DNA of 10,722 bases, taken from the NCBI GenBank assembly GCA_937914905.1, contig CALESU010000222.1:1-10722 (forward strand), written 5' to 3'. Shown in pieces: positions 6,362 through 10,722 of this stretch (the first letter of the stretch is position 1; every line of letters begins with the position of its first letter). Both the position numbers and the translations under genes were made by a program. This DNA is from an uncultured bacterium. Its GTDB lineage: Bacteria > Patescibacteriota > Microgenomatia > UBA1406 > GWC2-37-13. The notes below the pieces were generated by a model. The model was not told where the DNA came from and made no database searches. It was given only the letters and a program-made list of their open reading frames with translations.

Positions 6362-6889
6362 CTAGAGGGAGGGTTTATGGTCTGTATTAGTTATTGAATC
6401 TATCGATGAGTTGTGAGCTTGAACGTTATCCGGATCGTCCTTAGCCTCCCAGTTAAATAAGTTAAAAAATCCGTTAATTTTTTTGCCCTGCTCTATTAAT
6501 CTCTCTAGATATAGAGCAAAAATACCTATGCTAACCAGGGTTATTGCCTCTCTCGATATCTGATGTCGATAAAATATATCGAAACCTACTACTAAAAATA
6601 CTATCAATATAATGGCTTCCTTATAATGCATAATAACTTGAAATGGAAGAGTTATGTCATAGACAAAAACGCTTAACGACTTTATAACAAGTTTAATTAA
6701 TGCATGCAGTATTGAGATTCTTTGAGATTTTTGATATGTTCCGGGTTCGAGAGGATCGTTAATATAAAACTTTGGTGAGTAATTGAACCATTCGGGTGGG
6801 AAAAATGGAATGATTACAAAAATAAAAAGCAGAATTGAAATCCAGTTAAACATCACGAATTCGATTAACAGAGTATTTGAGTCTGGCAT
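6362..6889 (-). CDS. Unrecognised membrane protein
   Basis: I do not recognise this 175-residue protein. Hydropathy read by eye gives membrane segments at about residues 8-30, 60-83 (partly amphipathic), 89-106 and 113-130. A polar C-terminal tail from about 147 is rich in Asp, Asn, Ser and His. Between the first two segments is a Pro- and Tyr-rich loop (FFPPEWFNYSPKFYINDP). It is followed 24 bases later by the membrane AAA+ gene on the same strand, so a partnership is possible but unproven. An extended -10 lies 11 bases before the ATG at 6889, predicting a leader of only about 4 bases. The stop is TAG. Its DNA is more AT-rich than that of the neighbouring housekeeping genes. Confidence 0.75.
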   Translation of the reverse strand: MPDSNTLLIEFVMFNWISILLFIFVIIPFFPPEWFNYSPKFYINDPLEPGTYQKSQRISILHALIKLVIKSLSVFVYDITLPFQVIMHYKEAIILIVFLVVGFDIFYRHQISREAITLVSIGIFALYLERLIEQGKKINGFFNLFNWEAKDDPDNVQAHNSSIDSITNTDHKPSL

Positions 6890-6900
6890 AAAGTGTCCAC

Positions 6901-6909
6901 ATTATAGCA
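6901..6909 (-). promoter_or_regulatory. Extended -10 of the membrane-protein gene
   Basis: TGC plus a perfect TATAAT on the minus strand (6909-6901). The sequence TTTGTGCTATAAT nearly repeats TTTGTGCTACAAT before rpsB, and the same TGCTATAAT precedes the tRNA pair. No clear -35 is present. The predicted start is 4-5 bases before the ATG at 6889. Confidence 0.6.
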
Positions 6910-7024
6910 CAAATTGGAGTAGCTAGGATCTATATGGATATCCACAGTAGGCTATCTAGAACTATCTCAGCTAAATTAAACAGAGTCCAAATTATTGATA
7001 TACTCTCGTCAAGAAACTTTGCTT

Positions 7025-7261
7025 TTACAATAATCTCTTATTTCTAAATGCCTTACCTGATGAAGATTTGAGATATTTTTCGAATTCTACCGCCTTGTTT
7101 TTAGAGACAAAAGCTGAATAATATACGAGCTTAAGTGGTCTGTGATTTTTCGTAGAATGTACTTTCCCTTCAATATGGTCTTTCAATCTTCTCTTTAAAT
7201 CTTCAGAATGACCAGAATAGTATTTGTTATTAGAAAGAATTAGAATATATGAATAGTACAC
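7025..7261 (-). CDS. GIY-YIG domain endonuclease-like protein
   Basis: The 78-residue product is almost exactly one GIY-YIG nuclease domain of the short, stand-alone type (YhbQ/UPF0213-like). The paired tyrosine motif is at residues 2-16 (YYSYILILSNNKYYSGHSED). The catalytic Arg is probably in LKRRLKDH (about 22-29), and the metal-binding Glu is in AVEFEKYLKS (about 57-66). Members of this group are often annotated as excinuclease-like or as homing-type nucleases, but a free-standing domain of this size has no assigned role. The start is GTG at 7261, because an in-frame TAA stands immediately upstream. A -35/-10 pair places the transcript start at this GTG. It lies next to the tRNA pair in AT-rich DNA, so it may be acquired. 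Confidence 0.88.
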   Translation of the reverse strand: MYYSYILILSNNKYYSGHSEDLKRRLKDHIEGKVHSTKNHRPLKLVYYSAFVSKNKAVEFEKYLKSSSGKAFRNKRLL

Positions 7262-7268
7262 TTACATA

Positions 7269-7298
7269 ACTATATCAGTAGGTAGTGAAAATTATCAA
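7269..7298 (-). promoter_or_regulatory. Promoter of the GIY-YIG gene
   Basis: Minus strand -35 TTGATA (7298-7293), 18-base spacer, TGA plus TATAGT (extended -10, hexamer at 7274-7269), then 7 bases to the GTG at 7261. Both boxes are good, and the distance predicts a leaderless message starting with GTG. Confidence 0.65.
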
Positions 7299-7310
7299 GA
7301 GGATATGTAG

Positions 7311-7417
7311 CACTTCGCTACGCTACGCGCCACACACTTCTCTATCAAAGCACGTTGGCATTATTACATTTAGGGTGGCTTGCCACGCGAAGTCACCGTT
7401 ACCTTAGTGACGAAGTG
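7311..7417. other. Hairpin-rich spacer downstream of tRNA-Val
   Basis: No gene is seen here. Short inverted repeats are present: GTCAC at 7392-7396 with GTGAC at 7407-7411, GTGG at 7375-7378 with CCAC at 7383-7386 around a CTTG loop, and CACTTCG at 7311-7317 complementary to CGAAGTG at 7411-7417. A GCTAC/GCTACGC direct repeat lies at 7318-7328. These could terminate or process the tRNA transcript, but no U-run follows them on the minus strand, so no intrinsic terminator is claimed. Confidence 0.35.
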
Positions 7418-7490
7418 TGGACCCGACAGGACTTGAACCTGTGACCTTCCGGATGTAAACCGGGCGCTCTACCAACTGAGCTACGAGTCC
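7418..7490 (-). tRNA. tRNA-Val (anticodon UAC)
   Basis: A full cloverleaf folds on the minus strand: acceptor GGACTCG with CGGGTCC, D-stem GCTC/GAGC with loop AGTTGGTA, anticodon arm CCCGG/CCGGA (outermost pair C-A mismatched) with loop TTTACAT giving anticodon UAC (codon GUA), and T-arm ACAGG/CCTGT with loop TTCAAGT. The discriminator base is A. The 3' CCA is not encoded: the discriminator A is followed by CAC. It lies 9 bases after the tRNA-Ile and is probably on the same transcript. Confidence 0.93.
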
Positions 7491-7499
7491 AAGAATGTC

Positions 7500-7574
7500 T
7501 GGTGGGCTACCCAGGAGTCGAACCTGGCACCTCTTTCTTATCAGGAAAGCGTTCTACCGCTGAACCAGTAGCCC
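7500..7574 (-). tRNA. tRNA-Ile (anticodon GAU), CCA encoded
   Basis: Minus-strand cloverleaf with acceptor GGGCTAC/GTAGCCC, D-stem GTTC/GAAC with a short loop AGCGGTA, anticodon stem CTTTC/GAAAG with loop CTGATAA giving anticodon GAU (codons AUC and AUU), and T-arm CCAGG/CCTGG with loop TTCGACT. The discriminator A is at 7503 and the CCA at 7502-7500 is encoded, unlike in the neighbouring tRNA-Val. It is the first gene of a two-tRNA unit. Confidence 0.95.
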
Positions 7575-7595
7575 TTCAAAAGGAATGGTTCGATT

Positions 7596-7604
7596 ATTAT
7601 AGCA
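7596..7604 (-). promoter_or_regulatory. Extended -10 of the tRNA-Ile/tRNA-Val unit
   Basis: TGC plus perfect TATAAT on the minus strand, 21 bases before the first base of tRNA-Ile, giving a plausible leader of about 14 bases to be removed by RNase P. The -35 region is a T-rich stretch without a good hexamer. Confidence 0.6.
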
Positions 7605-7678
7605 TAGCGGTACTCGAAAAAAACAAACGAAAGTGGAATATCTTCAAAATGTGGTGTATCATGATTATTTCTGAAAGG

Positions 7679-7708
7679 TTGAATAATCTTCTCTGTTGGC
7701 ATTATTAA
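7679..7708 (+). promoter_or_regulatory. Candidate promoter of the DUF62 gene pair
   Basis: TTGAAT (7679-7684), 18-base spacer, TATTAA (7703-7708), then 17 bases to the ATG at 7726. The match is moderate. An alternative -10, TATCAT at 7657-7662 after TG, would give a leader of about 57 bases. The 7575-7725 gap between the divergent tRNAs and this gene holds nothing else I can identify. Confidence 0.35.
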
Positions 7709-7725
7709 TTTCACTAATCTTTGTT

Positions 7726-8520
7726 ATGTTTGTCTCAATCATTACCGACTGCCGAGATTCCAATGAAATGGGTCGTCAAACAACTCGCGCTTCAGTTCTT
7801 TTTCCCGGCGCAAATATTGACGTTGTGGGAATTCGCAATTTTAGTGAAATTGAAGCTGCAGGAAATCTCATTGATGTCCTAGATGGTGCAACGGGCGGAG
7901 ATGGAGTGATTATGGTCAACGCAGCACCTCGTCATGGATCGGGAAAAAATTGGCCCAATGGGACACCGTTTGGTTTCTTTACCTATTCAAACAAAACGAT
8001 TATTTCGACTATTGCCGGACAAACATTATCCCTTGCAAAGAAGTTTGGGATTATTGATGAGCTTCGCGTGACAGATTTACCCACCGTTATTGATGCATTT
8101 GTGAAAAAAGGAAAATTCGAACCTGATGCGCAAAAAAGGACTGTTTTGACTCAATTTCGGAGTTTTGAATATATGCCATTTCTTGCCAAGTGGGTACATG
8201 AAAATGAGGAAGTCCCTTCGGAAATAATGTCTTTGGACGAGATTCCCGAAGCTCCTAAAACCATTTGGTGGGTTGATAATTTTGGAAATTCAAAAACTAC
8301 CCTACTTCCTGAAGAAATAGGATTTGCACCGGGAAAACAAATTGTCACGAAAGTGGGTACATTTACCTGCTACGATCGCTTGAAGGATGTTCCCAATGGT
8401 CAGGCTGGTATGACAGTTGGTAGTTCGGGATATCAAAACAGACGATTTATCGAAATCACCGTTCAAGGAAAAAGTGCAGCAGAAGTGTTCGGTTTATCGT
8501 CAGGGATGGAATTGATGTGA
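7726..8520 (+). CDS. Divergent SAM hydrolase/fluorinase (DUF62)-family protein, copy A
   Basis: This 264-residue protein resembles DUF62 (SAM hydroxide adenosyltransferase, which splits S-adenosylmethionine into adenosine and methionine; related to fluorinase and chlorinase). The N-terminus IITDCRDSNEMGR (residues 5-17) fits the TTDFG opening. NAAPRHGSG (65-73) sits where VVDPGVG is expected, and FRSFEYMPF (144-152) where FHGRD is expected. The C-terminal domain is the clearest: WVDNFGN (182-188), then a Gly-Ser-Ser-Gly turn (232-235) and FIEITVQGKSAAEVFGL, like the family's DxFGN and SSGxLEIAxNxGSAAExL. Several catalytic motifs are altered, so hydrolase activity is uncertain. The ATG at 7726 puts the conserved strand at the N-terminus; the in-frame TTG at 7696 would add ten hydrophobic residues. 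It is followed 4 bases later by copy B. Confidence 0.7.
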   Translation: MFVSIITDCRDSNEMGRQTTRASVLFPGANIDVVGIRNFSEIEAAGNLIDVLDGATGGDGVIMVNAAPRHGSGKNWPNGTPFGFFTYSNKTIISTIAGQTLSLAKKFGIIDELRVTDLPTVIDAFVKKGKFEPDAQKRTVLTQFRSFEYMPFLAKWVHENEEVPSEIMSLDEIPEAPKTIWWVDNFGNSKTTLLPEEIGFAPGKQIVTKVGTFTCYDRLKDVPNGQAGMTVGSSGYQNRRFIEITVQGKSAAEVFGLSSGMELM

Positions 8521-8524
8521 TCAT

Positions 8525-9355
8525 ATGAAAAAACTGATCGTTATTGCTGATTGGGCATCAGATGCTCTTTCATGCCAAGAGATGCGAACGACCATGCAGG
8601 GATTTGTGAAAAGTGATGGTGTTCCTGATATTTCATTTATCCCCTCAACTCGCTCCACCATACATACCGCATATCTCCTTCAACAAATGGTCGTGACAGA
8701 AAATAGATTCGGCAAGCCACTCGACACAGTCATTTTCCAAAGCACAGATCCCCGAATCCATCCCGAAATGGCGCTGGGGTCTACTCATGGATCTGACCTT
8801 CTTATTATCCGTCTCAAATCAGGACTGCACCTTATTGGTCCCAATGCAGATTTCAATTTTTCTCTCATTCGGGACCACATTGACGTTGTATTTTCGTACC
8901 CGGGGATTGACAAAGATTCATCTTCTTTATTTCGATCGAGAGACGTATACTCTCGAGTTTGCGCTCATCTCATCGATTCACTACAAGACGACCTTGCACT
9001 CGAAGAAATCCATCAGACCGCCATTCCCTATCTTGAAGGGCATTTTGTGGGTCATATAGATCAAAATGGAACGCTGTATACAACTATTCGTGTTTCAGAT
9101 ATCGCTTCGCGGTTTTCACTAGAAGATCACGTTCCGATTGTCATGGGAACAATTTCTAAAAAGGTTCGTTACCTCCCCTCTCTTTTCTCTGGAAAAATGG
9201 AGGAATTAGTTTTGTACCCCGGTTCGCACGGAGATCCAACCGATCCCTTCTTAGAACTTTCCTGTTGGCTTGATCCTCGAAAAGCAGATCAAGAGACCGC
9301 ATTGTCGTATTTCCAACATCCAAATCCAGGTACACAGATTGAGATTATGCCCTAA
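8525..9355 (+). CDS. Divergent SAM hydrolase/fluorinase (DUF62)-family protein, copy B
   Basis: The 276-residue protein appears homologous to the preceding gene and to DUF62, but has kept different motifs. STDPRIHP (73-80) takes the place of the VVDPGVG loop, LIGPNADF (103-110) of the PDNG segment, and SLFRSRDVYSRVCAHL (134-149) aligns well with FHGRDxFxPxAAxL. GHIDQNGTLYTTI (176-188) fits the start of the C-terminal domain, and PGSHG then FLEL (232-245) its conserved turn and strand. Copy A retained the FGN and SAAE motifs while copy B retained the RD motif, so the two could complement one another in a mixed oligomer; this is inference. The ATG is 4 bases past the copy A stop, with no Shine-Dalgarno, and the next gene follows after 8 bases. 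Confidence 0.62.
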   Translation: MKKLIVIADWASDALSCQEMRTTMQGFVKSDGVPDISFIPSTRSTIHTAYLLQQMVVTENRFGKPLDTVIFQSTDPRIHPEMALGSTHGSDLLIIRLKSGLHLIGPNADFNFSLIRDHIDVVFSYPGIDKDSSSLFRSRDVYSRVCAHLIDSLQDDLALEEIHQTAIPYLEGHFVGHIDQNGTLYTTIRVSDIASRFSLEDHVPIVMGTISKKVRYLPSLFSGKMEELVLYPGSHGDPTDPFLELSCWLDPRKADQETALSYFQHPNPGTQIEIMP

Positions 9356-9363
9356 TATTTTGC

Positions 9364-9735
9364 ATGTTGAAAGCCTCATCTTTAGACAATAAGTGGTTTT
9401 ATACCGAGCTTCCCTTGCCAATCAAGCTTATCTTTTTGACGTATGTACGGGGGGACTTGTTGGTACTTTTACCCTTTGTTATCTTACACGCAATACTCGC
9501 ATGGATTTCTCCTTCGTGGGCTGTAATTCTTTACGGTGTATATGTCGCTGTACGACAACTTGGTGAAGTGATATATTGGCTCCTCCAACAGTTTCATACC
9601 ACAAGATACCGCCCCGCGGATTTTGGGTTCAAAAAGCTTGACAACAACGCGCTATACATCCTCTATCAAACGATTTCGATCGTAGGCGTGTGTTATGGAC
9701 TTTCATTAATCCTCTTCGGATTAAGTTTGAAGTAG
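9364..9735 (+). CDS. Small unrecognised membrane protein
   Basis: I do not recognise this 123-residue product. It has three likely membrane helices at about residues 31-48, 51-75 and 97-121, with a polar loop (QQFHTTRYRPADFGFKKLDN, 76-95) between the last two. The short N-terminus contains KWFYTELPLPIK. It follows DUF62 copy B by 8 bases, so it is probably translated from the same mRNA and ends the cluster; the next gene, 16S rRNA, points the other way. There is no signal peptide cleavage site, catalytic motif or Shine-Dalgarno. A link to transport or membrane tethering of the DUF62 pair can only be guessed from position. Confidence 0.78.
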   Translation: MLKASSLDNKWFYTELPLPIKLIFLTYVRGDLLVLLPFVILHAILAWISPSWAVILYGVYVAVRQLGEVIYWLLQQFHTTRYRPADFGFKKLDNNALYILYQTISIVGVCYGLSLILFGLSLK

Positions 9736-9760
9736 TGTTTCTTTAGCAGAATAACCGGGT

Positions 9761-9808
9761 TAGGAAGGTGTTAGTACACGTTTCTGCAACGTCACTAACT
9801 CCTTCTTA
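9761..9808. terminator. Long two-part hairpin between convergent transcripts
   Basis: Bases 9761-9775 pair with 9794-9808 (15 positions, one T-T mismatch and one G-T pair). Inside, ACGTT (9778-9782) pairs with AACGT (9788-9792) around a five-base loop. It lies 26 bases after the stop of the membrane-protein gene and in the path of transcription leaving the 16S gene, so it may stop or shield both. No U-run follows on either strand, so it is not a textbook intrinsic terminator. Confidence 0.55.
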
Positions 9809-9849
9809 AGTTACAAGACTTTTGAAGGGTTTTCTCAAATGTTAATATG

Positions 9850-9892
9850 TTTTTTTTGTATTCCAGCAAGCTGGAAACAAATCTAAAAAAAA
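9850..9892. repeat. Inverted repeat just downstream of the 16S 3' end
   Basis: The core stem TTCCAG (9861-9866) with CTGGAA (9871-9876) has a CAAG/CTTG loop. It is flanked by TTTGT (9855-9859) with ACAAA (9877-9881), with A9860 bulged, and an eight-T run (9850-9857) opposite an eight-A run (9885-9892). The whole can fold into one long imperfect stem in the 16S trailer. Because the T-run precedes the stem on both strands it fits a processing or stability element better than a terminator. Confidence 0.6.
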
Positions 9893-9895
9893 TGA

Positions 9896-10722
<827 letters not shown>

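Noticed and set aside
7311-7417. Hairpin-rich spacer as an attachment site or CRISPR-like array
   Set aside because: The repeats are short, irregular and inverted, with no duplicate of the tRNA 3' end and no regular spacers.
7502-7708. Open frame overlapping tRNA-Ile on the opposite strand
   Set aside because: Its N-terminal half is the antisense of the tRNA, a common artefact, and the rest has no recognisable motif.
9810-9860. T8 run at 9850-9857 as a plus-strand intrinsic terminator for the membrane-protein gene
   Set aside because: No stem lies immediately before the run; the strong hairpin ends 42 bases earlier.

Overview
The window looks like a chromosomal segment of a small-genome bacterium, most likely a member of the Patescibacteria/CPR. 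This is an inference from several features together. The 16S rRNA is divergent and not followed by a 23S gene. EF-Ts is minimal, pyrH is absent from the tsf-frr junction, and Shine-Dalgarno motifs are missing throughout. Several -10 boxes sit so close to start codons that the mRNAs should be leaderless, and the membrane-anchored Clp-like ATPase is unusual. UGA appears to be an ordinary stop here. No CRISPR array, transposase or prophage gene is visible.

Left part (1-3360, all minus strand). One cluster reads tmk, a one-domain Ig-like (Big_1) surface protein, then galU. A separate translation cluster reads rpsB, tsf, frr, with frr cut by the window edge and a clear promoter just upstream of rpsB. 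Centre (3361-7261): tmk and a plus-strand HAD phosphatase diverge from a 69-base spacer carrying two back-to-back -10 boxes. The HAD gene contains an 18-A homopolymer and overlaps tail-to-tail with a 754-residue, membrane-anchored, two-domain Clp-type AAA+ protein on the minus strand. Upstream of the ATPase lie an unrecognised four-helix membrane protein and a short GIY-YIG nuclease in visibly AT-richer DNA.

Right part (7262-10722): a minus-strand tRNA pair (Ile-GAU then Val-UAC), followed by a plus-strand three-gene cluster. The cluster holds two adjacent, strongly diverged homologues of the SAM hydrolase / fluorinase (DUF62) family and a small membrane protein. It converges on the 3' end of a partial 16S rRNA gene, with two inverted repeats in the 160-base gap.

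The strongest leads are: (i) a membrane AAA+ protein that keeps a complete second ATPase domain but has lost the catalytic residues of the first and the aromatic pore loops of both; (ii) the tandem pair of diverged DUF62 proteins, which may form a hetero-oligomer; (iii) a consistent -10 to start-codon spacing of 7-8 bases at five genes, implying leaderless translation despite an intact anti-Shine-Dalgarno sequence.
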